From Bermanella sp047621325 (GTDB lineage Bacteria; Pseudomonadota; Gammaproteobacteria; Pseudomonadales; Oceanobacteraceae): a DNA stretch of 64,000 bases. Location of the stretch: contig JBLHLT010000003.1 in the NCBI GenBank assembly GCA_047621325.1, positions 62,001-126,000 of the forward strand. Direction: 5' to 3'. Position numbers and translations under genes: made by a program. Of the stretch, positions 55,098 to 63,976 are shown piece by piece (position 1 is the stretch's first letter; each line of letters opens with the position of its first letter). A model generated the notes under the pieces. It worked only from the letters and a program-made list of their open reading frames with translations. It had not been told where the DNA came from and did not search any database.

Positions 55098-56075
55098 TTA
55101 CTGGAAAAACTCCAGAACTCCGGTGACGCAGTCTTCGCTATTTTTAACAATAATTTGTTTTATTTGCGCAGCTCTCATTTGCTCTTCACCATCAGCGACC
55201 ATTGCTTCTTCATTGATTGTGATAGGCGCAATTGACATAGTTTGACGTGCGGTAGCAACTTTTAAATTAATACCCTCTGCTAGTGCGCGGCGAAGATCGC
55301 CATCTGTAATGACACCAATTAACTCATCTTCATCCATGACCATTGCTAATCCCAATCGGCTATTTGTCATTGTCATAATTACGCTATGCATGGTGTCATT
55401 TGGTGACACAAACGGTAAGTCACTTTTTACCATAACGTCTTTTACTTTCGTGAGTAGCTTTCGACCTAAACTACCACCCGGATGGAACATTGCGAAATCC
55501 ATCGGTTGAAAGTCGCTCATATATATAAGTGCTACTGCTAGGGCATCACCCATTACTAAAGTGGCGGTGGTTGACGCTGTAGGCGCTAAGTTATTTGGGC
55601 ACACTTCACGCTCAACCGAAACATTAAGTGTAATGTCTGCATGCTGAGCTAACGTGCTGTCCATCTTGCCCGTCATACCGATAATAGTATTACCAAAGTT
55701 TTTTAATGAAGGGATAAGTTTAATAACTTCATCCGTTTCACCACTATTGGTTATTAATAGAACAATATCTTCAGGACGGATCATCCCTAAGTCACCATGG
55801 AACGCTTCACCTGGATGAACATAAAATGATGAGGTACCAGTAGAAGCCATAGTCGCTGCTATTTTTTTACCAATTAAACCTGACTTACCCATACCAGAAA
55901 TAATCAAGCGACCTTCACAGTTATGAATTGCCTCTACAGCTAATTTGAATTGCTCATCAATTAACCCGGCTAATCGCTGAATTTGGCGACTTTGCTCAAG
56001 AATCGAGTCATGCGCTTCAATTACTGATTGCTTAAGCGTTGGTAGGGCTTTAATAGGATCTGAAACAACTGCCAT
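55098..56075 (-). CDS. kpsF: Arabinose 5-phosphate isomerase KpsF (KdsD family)
   Basis: Makes arabinose 5-phosphate for Kdo synthesis. 325 residues from the ATG at 56075 (MAVVSDPIK), matching E. coli KpsF (327); the longer frame adds an unconserved stretch. SIS domain with 'ISGMGKSGLIGKKIAAT' and 'HPGEAFHGDLGMI', then two CBS domains. First gene of the capsule transcript. Confidence 0.94.
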   Translation of the reverse strand: MAVVSDPIKALPTLKQSVIEAHDSILEQSRQIQRLAGLIDEQFKLAVEAIHNCEGRLIISGMGKSGLIGKKIAATMASTGTSSFYVHPGEAFHGDLGMIRPEDIVLLITNSGETDEVIKLIPSLKNFGNTIIGMTGKMDSTLAQHADITLNVSVEREVCPNNLAPTASTTATLVMGDALAVALIYMSDFQPMDFAMFHPGGSLGRKLLTKVKDVMVKSDLPFVSPNDTMHSVIMTMTNSRLGLAMVMDEDELIGVITDGDLRRALAEGINLKVATARQTMSIAPITINEEAMVADGEEQMRAAQIKQIIVKNSEDCVTGVLEFFQ

Positions 56076-56943
56076 GTTATATCTCGGTAAAGTGCTGAAT
56101 CCGCAGCGCTCTATTATCAATTTGAGACTGATATTGCGGATTATCTACAAATGAACAAAAGAATTTTTAAACACCAATTTTCATCTGCACAGCATCTTGT
56201 GCCCTGAAAAGGAAATCTATTTTGATGCGCTTAAAACGAAGCTGGCATTATAGTTTCAAAAAATGACACTTCAAATGAAAACGTAACAAAACAACAACAC
56301 TTTTAGCATATTAATAACTTGACCTATAACCGTGTAAGAGAATGCTTACACTAATGCACATTTATTAATCAAATCTGATTTTATTGCTCTTTTTTTGCGC
56401 TTCTTTCATACATCAACTTATTTTTTTTAGTGCAGGTATCCCACTTAAATTTTTAATTTTCTGCTCCTTTATTGATCATAATGATTATTTTTTGTGATTT
56501 GCGTCATACTTTAAAAACATAATTGTATGTTTTATGCACTAATAAATACGAATTATAATTTTTAAAGTAAACATAATACCCGCATTAAAGTTGTTTAATT
56601 TACGAACAAGGTGATCATGCATGTAACAAAAATAGATCATGCTTCCTAATTGAATTTGGTCACTATATATTCACAACGTTACATTATTAGTTGTTATTTT
56701 TGATCTTTAAATAGCCAATTTTAATGCTGTGATTCTTATATCGGTTCGTGGAAATTGACCAGCGTAATATTCATTACTCGTCATCGGTTTGGTTTTAATT
56801 AAGTGTGACCTTAGGGTCGCGAGCAAGCTCGACTCATACAAGTAAGCAGGCGTAGATGATCATATGGTTTTTAATCATAAACAGCAGACAATAAAAAAGC
56901 AGCCATTGGCTGCTTCATTATCATCTCTCATTTGATTACTTAT
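56076..56943. other. 868-bp AT-rich noncoding region upstream of the capsule locus
   Basis: No convincing gene on either strand. It must contain the capsule promoter. A 20-bp palindrome GTGTAAG-N6-CTTACAC (56332-56351) may be an operator. I looked for the JUMPstart/ops core GGCGGTAG on the minus strand and did not see it. The AT-richness would suit silencing by an H-NS-like protein (inference). Confidence 0.55.
56889..56916 (-). terminator. Rho-independent terminator of proB
   Basis: Stem AAGCAGCC / GGCTGCTT with a 3-nt loop and six T on the minus strand, 27 bp past the proB stop. Confidence 0.85.
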
Positions 56944-58062
56944 TTAAACCAATACTAAATTATCACGATGAATAAGTTCTGGCTCATCCATGTAACCTAG
57001 GATATTGATAATATCTTTACTGTCTTTTTTCAGGATTTTTTGCGTTTCTAGTGCACTGTAATTACTTAATCCTTTGGCGATAATTTGCCCCGCTTGGTTT
57101 ACACAAGCAACAACTTCACCGCGACCAAAGTGTCCGCTCACCGCGACAGCCCCAACAGGCAATAGACTTTTACCGCCTTCGCGTAATGCTTTTACTGCGC
57201 CGTCGTCTATGGTGATTTCACCACGTGTTTGCAGGTGTCCTGCTATCCATTGCTTACGCGCGGCCATGGGCTCTTGGTCACTGACTAATAGCGTGCCTAG
57301 GCTTTCGCCTTGGTATAAACGAGTTAATACGTTTTCAATGCGACCACCTACGATGACAGAGCATGCGCCGCTGCGTGCGGCTAATCGGCCTGCGCGTACT
57401 TTTGTTATCATGCCGCCGCGCCCAAGTGCTCCGCCGTCTCCGGCCATGGCTTGTATCATTGGGTCTTCTGCGCGAGCGCTTTCAATTAAGGTGGCGGTTT
57501 TATCAATACGAGGGTCGGCGGTGAATAAACCGTCTTGATCGGTAAGGATGATTAACGCGTCTGCTTCGATTAAATTGGCGACCAAGGCACCTAGCGTATC
57601 GTTGTCACCAAAGCGAATTTCATCGGTAATCACGGTGTCATTTTCGTTAATGATCGGTACGACACCTAGCTCTATCAGGGTACGAATGGCAGAGCGTGCG
57701 TTTAAATAGCGGTTGCGGTTACTTAAATCTGCGTGGGTTAATAACACTTGGGCTGTTAGATATTCGTGGCGAGCAAAGTTGCTTTCGTAACATTGCACTA
57801 ACCCCATTTGGCCCACTGCGGCTGCGGCTTGTAATTCATGCAATGCGCTTGGACGTTTTTTCCAGCCTAGGCGTGTCATACCTTCAGCTACTGAGCCTGA
57901 TGATACGAGAATGATTTCCAAGCCTTGCTGTTTGAGCGCGGCAATTTGATCAACCCAGTTGGCGATGCCTTTTTTATCTAAACCGGCGCCATCATTGGTA
58001 AGTAATGCGCTACCAATTTTTATGACGATACGCTTGGCGCTGGTAAGTGCTTGTCTGGACAT
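56944..58062 (-). CDS. proB: Glutamate 5-kinase
   Basis: First step of proline synthesis. 372 residues: amino-acid kinase domain ('IVIKIGSALLTNDGAGLD', 'PIINENDTVITDEIRFGDNDTLGA' in pieces, 'GRGGMITKVRAG') and C-terminal PUA domain (about 280-360). Downstream of obgE, as in many pseudomonads and relatives, here with a 550-bp repeat-filled gap. proA is not in the window. Confidence 0.97.
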   Translation of the reverse strand: MSRQALTSAKRIVIKIGSALLTNDGAGLDKKGIANWVDQIAALKQQGLEIILVSSGSVAEGMTRLGWKKRPSALHELQAAAAVGQMGLVQCYESNFARHEYLTAQVLLTHADLSNRNRYLNARSAIRTLIELGVVPIINENDTVITDEIRFGDNDTLGALVANLIEADALIILTDQDGLFTADPRIDKTATLIESARAEDPMIQAMAGDGGALGRGGMITKVRAGRLAARSGACSVIVGGRIENVLTRLYQGESLGTLLVSDQEPMAARKQWIAGHLQTRGEITIDDGAVKALREGGKSLLPVGAVAVSGHFGRGEVVACVNQAGQIIAKGLSNYSALETQKILKKDSKDIINILGYMDEPELIHRDNLVLV

Positions 58063-58612
58063 GTGTTTTGATAACTGCGTCGTTTTAATTAGGGCTAATC
58101 TTAATAGATTAAGGGCAGCCTATAAATAGGTTTTTCTGCTTGTCGCTTTACGGGGGGATTTTTATTTACAGGAAAGGCTTAGTAGGGAGAATGTATTATG
58201 AATCTGCTTCTGTTACGCGTTTAGCCACCCTCGACTGATGTTTTTCCGATTACCCTGAGCCCGTCGAAAGGGCCTCGCAGCTCAGAGCGAATGGGTTTGG
58301 ATTGATAACCTGTTTTGTAGTGCAGGGGGGGGTTGAGTAATGGCCTAGGAATTTGCTTCTATTGAGGGTTAGCCACTCTTCGACATTGCTCGCTCCTAGA
58401 AGCTCAGGGCAAACGGTTTTGGATTAATAAGCAACATAAGGTGATTTCGAGTAATCAGTTACAAAATTAATTATCCTGCAACTTATTCGACAAACTTTAT
58501 ACCCTATAAATGTGGGAGGGCGCTTGCGCGCGACATACAGAATAAACTTTTAAGCGCTTATTTGTCGCACGCAAGCACCTTCCCTCACAATCGTTCTTAT
58601 TTAAGAAGATGA
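58063..58612. other. 550-bp gap with degenerate repeats between obgE and proB
   Basis: No gene. It contains the widespread dispersed motif CCCTGAGCCCGTCGAAAGGG (58253-58272) and two diverged copies of a block running from 'ttagccac' to 'ggtttggattgataa' (starting near 58221 and 58370). A REP-like palindrome (58511-58590) lies directly after obgE. Confidence 0.6.
58511..58590. repeat. REP-like palindrome
   Basis: Left arm TGTGGGAGGGCGCTTGCGCG... (58511-58535) and right arm ...CGCACGCAAGCACCTTCCC... (58562-58590) are imperfect inverted copies. Same family as 23256-23315. It may also act as a transcript 3' stabiliser for obgE. Confidence 0.7.
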
Positions 58613-59842
58613 TTATTCGTAGGTGTAGATGAATTCAGGGCCGTCGCCATTATCATCATCGTCATCCTCTAATTCATCGCCTTCTTTTGCGGCCAATTTA
58701 GCGGCTTTACGCTCAGCTCGGCGCTCATTACGGCTCTCGTATAACTCTTCCATTCGCTCACGAGCTTCGTCTTCAACTAGCTTACGATGCACGGCTTCTT
58801 CTTCTAATAATGCTGGGTTCTCAATTGCGGCTTCTGCGCGAGCATCTAAGAAACTCATGATATCAAAGCTGATTTGCTGGGTGCCTTCTTTGCTGATGGC
58901 GCTGATTTTGTAGACAGGGCCTTTCCAATCTAGAGCATCAATCACCGACTGGCAGCGTGCCTCACGCTCGTCTTCTGGCACTAAATCTAATTTATTCAAT
59001 AACAACCAGCGCTCACGATTGACTAACTCTGGTGAGAATTTCTCTAATTCGTTAACGATAACTTTTGCGTTTTCAGCAGGTGTTGATTCATCAAACGGGT
59101 TCATATCTACTATGTGCAATAAAATGCGGGTACGAACCAAGTGCTTTAAGAAGCGAATACCAAGACCGGCGCCTTCACTTGCGCCTTCGATTAAGCCTGG
59201 AATATCGGCAACCACGAAGCTCTTGTATTTAGCGACACTTACAACCCCTAGGTTAGGCACCATGGTGGTAAACGGGTAATCCGCTACTTTCGGCTTGGCT
59301 GCGGATACCGCACGTATGAAAGTGGATTTACCTGCGTTAGGTAAGCCTAGTAGACCTACATCGGCGAGCACTTTCATTTCTAATTTAAGGTTACGACTTT
59401 CGCCTGGAGTACCTTTTGTGGTTTGACGTGGGGCGCGATTCACTGAACTTTTAAAGTGAATATTACCTAAACCACGCACACCGCCTTCGGCTACTTTTAG
59501 AGTGGCACCGTCTTCGGTTAAGTCACCTAAAATCTCTAAGGTGTCTTCATCTATGACCGTGGTGCCCACAGGTACTTTAAGGTAGGTATCTTCACCTTGC
59601 TTACCGCTCATTTCGCTGCCCATGCCGCCTTCACCATTTTCGGCTTTATAGCGACGCACGTAGCGATAATCGACTAAGGTATTAACGGCTTCTTCGGCTT
59701 GCAAGTATACGCTACCGCCATGGCCACCATCACCGCCGTCTGGCCCGCCTTTAGGAATATACTTTTCACGACGAAAGCTTAAGCAACCATTGCCGCCATT
59801 TCCCGCTTCAACACTGATAGAAGCTTCATCAACGAATTTCAT
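58613..59842 (-). CDS. obgE: Obg family GTPase
   Basis: Ribosome-assembly and stress GTPase. 409 residues: glycine-rich Obg fold (1-158), G domain with 'LLGLPNAGKSTFI', switch 'DYPFTTMVP', 'DIPGL' and 'NKLDL', and an acidic C-terminal tail (EDDDDDNGDGPEF). Downstream of rplU-rpmA, the conserved order. Confidence 0.97.
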   Translation of the reverse strand: MKFVDEASISVEAGNGGNGCLSFRREKYIPKGGPDGGDGGHGGSVYLQAEEAVNTLVDYRYVRRYKAENGEGGMGSEMSGKQGEDTYLKVPVGTTVIDEDTLEILGDLTEDGATLKVAEGGVRGLGNIHFKSSVNRAPRQTTKGTPGESRNLKLEMKVLADVGLLGLPNAGKSTFIRAVSAAKPKVADYPFTTMVPNLGVVSVAKYKSFVVADIPGLIEGASEGAGLGIRFLKHLVRTRILLHIVDMNPFDESTPAENAKVIVNELEKFSPELVNRERWLLLNKLDLVPEDEREARCQSVIDALDWKGPVYKISAISKEGTQQISFDIMSFLDARAEAAIENPALLEEEAVHRKLVEDEARERMEELYESRNERRAERKAAKLAAKEGDELEDDDDDNGDGPEFIYTYE

Positions 59843-59965
59843 ACTATTCCTCTGGGCAACCCATACATCTGATAATTGCCCACATGTTTTGATACACGAT
59901 CATTACTGGCTTGGGCTTGACCAGTTATAGTTACGATTTCACATCTAAAAGTGCGACGTCGCAAT

Positions 59966-60003
59966 TAAAAAAAGCCCTGTGCCTAAGCAACAGAGCTTTT
60001 TGA
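59966..60003 (-). terminator. Rho-independent terminator after rpmA
   Basis: On the minus strand AAGCTCTGT pairs with ACAGGGCTT (one G-U wobble), followed by seven T. It may let most rplU-rpmA transcripts end before obgE. Confidence 0.75.
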
Positions 60004-60045
60004 CTGGCTTCAGGCAATTGCCTGTCACCAGCTTATAAGGCCGTA

Positions 60046-60306
60046 TTAGTTAGAAGCAACAATGCTTACTTGCTTACGGAAAATGCGACCTTTTTGTTCA
60101 AACTTCACGAAACCATCGGCTTTCGCGAATAAAGTGTGGTCTTTACCACAACCAACATTGTCACCAGGGTGCACTTTAGTGCCACGCTGACGAATGATGA
60201 TTGAACCAGCTTTAACAAACTGACCACCAAAGGCTTTTACACCTAAGCGTTTACTCTGGGAATCGCGACCGTTACGGGTAGAACCACCGGCTTTTTTGTG
60301 AGCCAT
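60046..60306 (-). CDS. rpmA: 50S ribosomal protein L27
   Basis: 86 residues, full bL27. Starts MAHKKAGGSTRNGRDSQSK, so it has the short mature-type N-terminus found in proteobacteria, which reaches the peptidyl-transferase centre. Follows rplU by about 110 bp. Confidence 0.98.
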   Translation of the reverse strand: MAHKKAGGSTRNGRDSQSKRLGVKAFGGQFVKAGSIIIRQRGTKVHPGDNVGCGKDHTLFAKADGFVKFEQKGRIFRKQVSIVASN

Positions 60307-60416
60307 GCCTTTTCTCCTTCACTGATATATCACCGTTACCAACAATATATCGAGCTTTTATTTAGTGTTTGCTCTAACCCAATAATAGATTAAAGCCGTT
60401 CAATTCTTTGAAAATA

Positions 60417-60728
60417 TTAAGCAGAAATGCCTGTAATTTTCAGTTCAGTGAACCACTGACGGTGGCCCATTTGCTTCATAGAGTGCTTACGACGACGGAA
60501 CTTGATGATTTTCACTTTTTTGTGACGACCATGAGCTACGACTTCTGCAGTCACTTTAGCACCTTCAACAACAGGCTGACCGATTTTAACGTCGTCGCCG
60601 TTGCCAACTAGTAAAACTTTGTCCAATTGAACAGATTCACCAGTTGCAGTTTCAATTTTTTCAACTTTAAGGGTTTGACCCTCTTCAACGCGGTATTGCT
60701 TACCGCCAGTTACGATAACTGCGTACAT
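60417..60728 (-). CDS. rplU: 50S ribosomal protein L21
   Basis: 103 residues, full bL21 (MYAVIVTGGKQYRVEEGQ... and 'RRKHSMKQMGHRQ'). First gene of the rplU-rpmA unit, preceded by a strong promoter and a long leader. Confidence 0.98.
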   Translation of the reverse strand: MYAVIVTGGKQYRVEEGQTLKVEKIETATGESVQLDKVLLVGNGDDVKIGQPVVEGAKVTAEVVAHGRHKKVKIIKFRRRKHSMKQMGHRQWFTELKITGISA

Positions 60729-60794
60729 GTTTTCTCTCCAAAGAGCTTAATGGCCTAGGCCACATCAATATCGCTTGCCTCTCGGTTGCTGCTT

Positions 60795-60823
60795 GGTTGC
60801 CACCCTTTCGGGCTGATGGCACC
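60795..60823 (-). promoter_or_regulatory. Leader hairpin upstream of rplU
   Basis: On the minus-strand RNA, GGTGCCA and TGGCAACC pair around an inner CCC-GAAA-GGG, a stem closed by a GNRA tetraloop. It lies in the long 5' leader and may be an autogenous ribosomal-protein control site (inference). Confidence 0.4.
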
Positions 60824-60902
60824 TACTTCTATGAACCTCGCTTTGAAGCTCTATGGTAGGGAGCGGACCATGTACATTTAATGCACTACAAGTCGGTCGC
60901 GG

Positions 60903-60931
60903 ATTATATAGTAAGCCTTACGAATAAGCAA
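60903..60931 (-). promoter_or_regulatory. Sigma70 promoter of rplU-rpmA
   Basis: On the minus strand, -35 TTGCTT (60931-60926), 17-bp spacer, perfect -10 TATAAT (60908-60903), about 175 bp before the rplU start. Confidence 0.75.
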
Positions 60932-61067
60932 AGATTAACTAGAGAGGGAAGAAGCGAAGCACTTTAGGGCCTAAACCCATGAATTTAGAGGCAATTTAGG
61001 CTGTTTTCTTGCCTCTTTTAGCATCACTCATTAGGATACCCACCTCCTTGAGGAAAGTGATTTATCC

Positions 61068-62036
61068 ATGCTAGTAAAAGACATATATCAAGTTGTAGAG
61101 CAGGATTTTCAGCAGGTTAACCAGCTGATCTTAGAACAACTCAGCAGTGATGTGCCATTGGTGGTTAAAATTGGGCAACACATCATTGAAAGTGGTGGCA
61201 AGCGTATGCGCCCATTACTTGTGTTACTGGCCAGTAAATCTCTTTCCTACGATAAACAAGACCACGCCTTATTGGCCGCTATTATCGAGTTCTTACATAC
61301 CGCCACGCTTTTACATGACGATGTGGTTGATACCTCAGACCTGCGTCGTGGCAAGGCCACGGCTAACGCCAAATGGGGAAATGCACCAAGCGTATTAGTG
61401 GGTGATTTTCTATATAGCCGCGCGTTCGAAATGATGGTGCAGCTGGGCTCGCTAAAAATCATGGATATTTTATCCAAATCAACTCGCGTCATCGCCGAAG
61501 GCGAGGTGATGCAACTGATGAACGTGAAAAACCCTAATGTCAGCGAAGCACAATACATGGCCGTAATTGAAGGCAAGACCGCCATGCTATTTGAAGCAAG
61601 CTCTCATTCTGGCGCTGTTTTGGCGGGGGCTAATCACGAACAAGAAGAAGCCTTGCGCTTATATGGCCACCATACTGGCATGGCGTTCCAATTGGTTGAT
61701 GACGTATTGGATTATGTGGGCAATGCAGAGGCGTTAGGCAAGAATGTAGGTGACGATTTAGCTGAGGGTAAGCCTACCCTGCCGTTAATTTACACCATGC
61801 AAAACGGCAGCGACGAGCAGGTTCAAATGATTCGCCAAGCCATCCGCAAAGGCGGCACTGAGAATCTCGCAGAGATTATTGAAATCGTACAATCTTGTGG
61901 TGCTATTGATTACACCAACCAAAAAGCCCGCGAACACGTAGACGCCGCACAAGCGGCTCTTAGTGCCTTACCGAATACGCCAGCCAAAGAAGCGCTTATG
62001 GGGCTAGCCGAAATGGCCCTTTCGCGTAACAGTTAA
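61068..62036 (+). CDS. ispB: Octaprenyl (polyprenyl) diphosphate synthase
   Basis: Makes the ubiquinone side chain. 322 residues, trans-prenyl synthase with first Asp-rich motif 'LLHDDVVDTSDLRRG', second 'FQLVDDVLDYVG', and 'GGKRMRPLLVLL' near the start. Divergent from rplU as in E. coli. Confidence 0.96.
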   Translation: MLVKDIYQVVEQDFQQVNQLILEQLSSDVPLVVKIGQHIIESGGKRMRPLLVLLASKSLSYDKQDHALLAAIIEFLHTATLLHDDVVDTSDLRRGKATANAKWGNAPSVLVGDFLYSRAFEMMVQLGSLKIMDILSKSTRVIAEGEVMQLMNVKNPNVSEAQYMAVIEGKTAMLFEASSHSGAVLAGANHEQEEALRLYGHHTGMAFQLVDDVLDYVGNAEALGKNVGDDLAEGKPTLPLIYTMQNGSDEQVQMIRQAIRKGGTENLAEIIEIVQSCGAIDYTNQKAREHVDAAQAALSALPNTPAKEALMGLAEMALSRNS

Positions 62037-62125
62037 CAACTTCAATCAAAAGCCGCCATTGCCTCTGGGCAATGGCACTTATTTGCAGCATCATTGTCTT
62101 AATAAAAAATCATTGGGCCAACAAG

Positions 62126-63928
62126 ATGCTGCAGCGTGCTTTACTTCTTTTATTTGTTTTCACTTTTGCCTCTCAAGGTAGCTGGGGGGATTTATTCTCA
62201 AGTGATACTAATGGGCCACTGCCCGCTCACGAAGCGATGCAATATAGCTATGAGCAAGATGGCTCACACCTAACCATACAATTTGAGTTAGCCGACAATG
62301 TGTATCTTTATCGCGATAAGCTCAAGTTTAGCCTGCTAGATAAAACACCTTTCTCTTCTGCACAATTTATTGAAACACCGCAAATTATTAGTGACCCAAG
62401 CTTTGGCGACGTTGCGGTATTTTTTAACTCAGCCAGCGCTACCGTTGATCTTTCCCAACTGCCTGAGAATACCCTGCAATTAAAAATGCGCTACATGGGC
62501 TGCGACCAAGCCATTGGTTTATGTTACCCACCACAAACAGCGCTGCTTGATATCATTCCATTTATTAAAAACTCAACAAATATAAAAACAACAACACAAA
62601 GTCAAATTAGCTCAACAGACGAAACCAACCTCGATCAAGCCAACGGTATTTTAGGCTTTTTACAAAATGCAGGCTTAGTTTTAATTCTAGCTACGTTTTT
62701 ATTATTGGGAATGGGCTTGACCTTTACCCCTTGCGTACTACCGATGATGCCGATTATTTCTAGTATCATTGCAGGGCAAAAATCATTAACCGCAAAGCAA
62801 GGTTTTGTTTTATCTAGCGTTTATGTGCTCGGAATGGCATTAACCTTTTCATTAGCCGGTGTATTAGTTGGCTCTCTTGGTGCCAGCTTTAACATTCAAA
62901 TTTATATGCAACAGCCTTGGGTTCTAAGTATTTTTGCCGCTCTATTTATTATTTTGGCCCTTGCCATGTTTGGTTTGTTTGAACTGCGCCTGCCGCGCTT
63001 TATCCAAGAACCACTCGACAACTTGAATCAAAAACAACATGGTGGCAGCTTAATAGGTGTACTACTAATGGGCGCGCTTAGCGCCATAGTGGTTAGCCCT
63101 TGCGTGAGCGCACCACTGGCTGGCGCGCTGCTTTATATCAGTACAACGGGGGATGCCATACTGGGTGGGCTTGCGTTATTTTCACTGGGCTTAGGTATGG
63201 GATTACCGCTTATTATTATCGGCACCAGTGGCGCATATGTATTACCAAAAGCTGGCGCCTGGATGGACAGCGTGAAGTATTTCTTTGGGGTTTTACTACT
63301 GGCCGTTGCGTTATGGCTATTAGGACGTTTTATTCCCGAAACAGCCTACATGACAGGCTGGATTATTTTGATCGCTGTATACGCTGTTGTACTCGGGGCA
63401 TTTGAACCTGCAATAACGACCAGTAAACGCTTAATTAAAGCCTTTAGCTTATTAGCCTTTGTCTTTGCTAGCGCACTGTTATTTAAACTCGTTTTAGGCG
63501 AGACAGCCCACTCAACAATGCCAACCTCTTCACTATCAACCACTAAAAATGTGCAATCAAACGATGTTTTTTTTCTAACCATTAGTGAAAAAACAGAATT
63601 AGAAACCGCTTTAAACCAAGCTAAGCAAGATGAAAAAATTGTCTTTCTAGATGTATACGCCGACTGGTGTATCGAATGTAAAATCATGAGTAACACACTA
63701 TTTAAAGACCCTGACGTACAAGCCCATTTAGAAAACTTTGTACGCATTAAGTTTGACATCACCCGTTTTGATGATTTCCATAAGACCTATCTTGAGCAAC
63801 ACAACTTATTTGGCCCACCCGCTTTATTGTTTTACGGTTTAAATGGAGAACTCATCAGCGAAGCTAATATTTTAGGTGAGATCAGCAAGCAACAATTTAT
63901 TAATCACCTACAGCAATTTGACCCTTAA
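62126..63928 (+). CDS. dsbD: Thiol:disulfide interchange protein DsbD
   Basis: Carries electrons from cytoplasmic thioredoxin to periplasmic DsbC-type partners. 600 residues from the ATG at 62126, which begins a good signal peptide (...SWG|DLF); the in-frame ATG at 62072 adds an unlikely extension. N-terminal alpha domain cysteines in 'MGCDQAIGLCYPP', membrane-domain cysteines in 'FTPCVLPMMP' and 'SPCVSAPLAG', and a C-terminal thioredoxin-like domain with WCIEC. Eight transmembrane helices. Confidence 0.95.
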   Translation: MLQRALLLLFVFTFASQGSWGDLFSSDTNGPLPAHEAMQYSYEQDGSHLTIQFELADNVYLYRDKLKFSLLDKTPFSSAQFIETPQIISDPSFGDVAVFFNSASATVDLSQLPENTLQLKMRYMGCDQAIGLCYPPQTALLDIIPFIKNSTNIKTTTQSQISSTDETNLDQANGILGFLQNAGLVLILATFLLLGMGLTFTPCVLPMMPIISSIIAGQKSLTAKQGFVLSSVYVLGMALTFSLAGVLVGSLGASFNIQIYMQQPWVLSIFAALFIILALAMFGLFELRLPRFIQEPLDNLNQKQHGGSLIGVLLMGALSAIVVSPCVSAPLAGALLYISTTGDAILGGLALFSLGLGMGLPLIIIGTSGAYVLPKAGAWMDSVKYFFGVLLLAVALWLLGRFIPETAYMTGWIILIAVYAVVLGAFEPAITTSKRLIKAFSLLAFVFASALLFKLVLGETAHSTMPTSSLSTTKNVQSNDVFFLTISEKTELETALNQAKQDEKIVFLDVYADWCIECKIMSNTLFKDPDVQAHLENFVRIKFDITRFDDFHKTYLEQHNLFGPPALLFYGLNGELISEANILGEISKQQFINHLQQFDP

Positions 63929-63944
63929 TCAAAAACCACTAGAC

Positions 63945-63976
63945 ATAAAAAAACCCAGCTAAGCTGGGTTTTTTTA
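63945..63976 (+). terminator. Rho-independent terminator of dsbD
   Basis: Stem AACCCAGCT / AGCTGGGTT, near-zero spacer in sequence (loop forms by opening the inner pairs), then a run of T. 20 bp past the stop. Confidence 0.85.

Larger units (their letters stand above)
60729..61067. other. 339-bp divergent region between rplU and ispB
   Basis: Holds the rplU promoter (60903-60931), its leader of roughly 170 nt with one clear hairpin (60795-60823), and the region upstream of ispB, where I could not single out a promoter. Confidence 0.6.
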
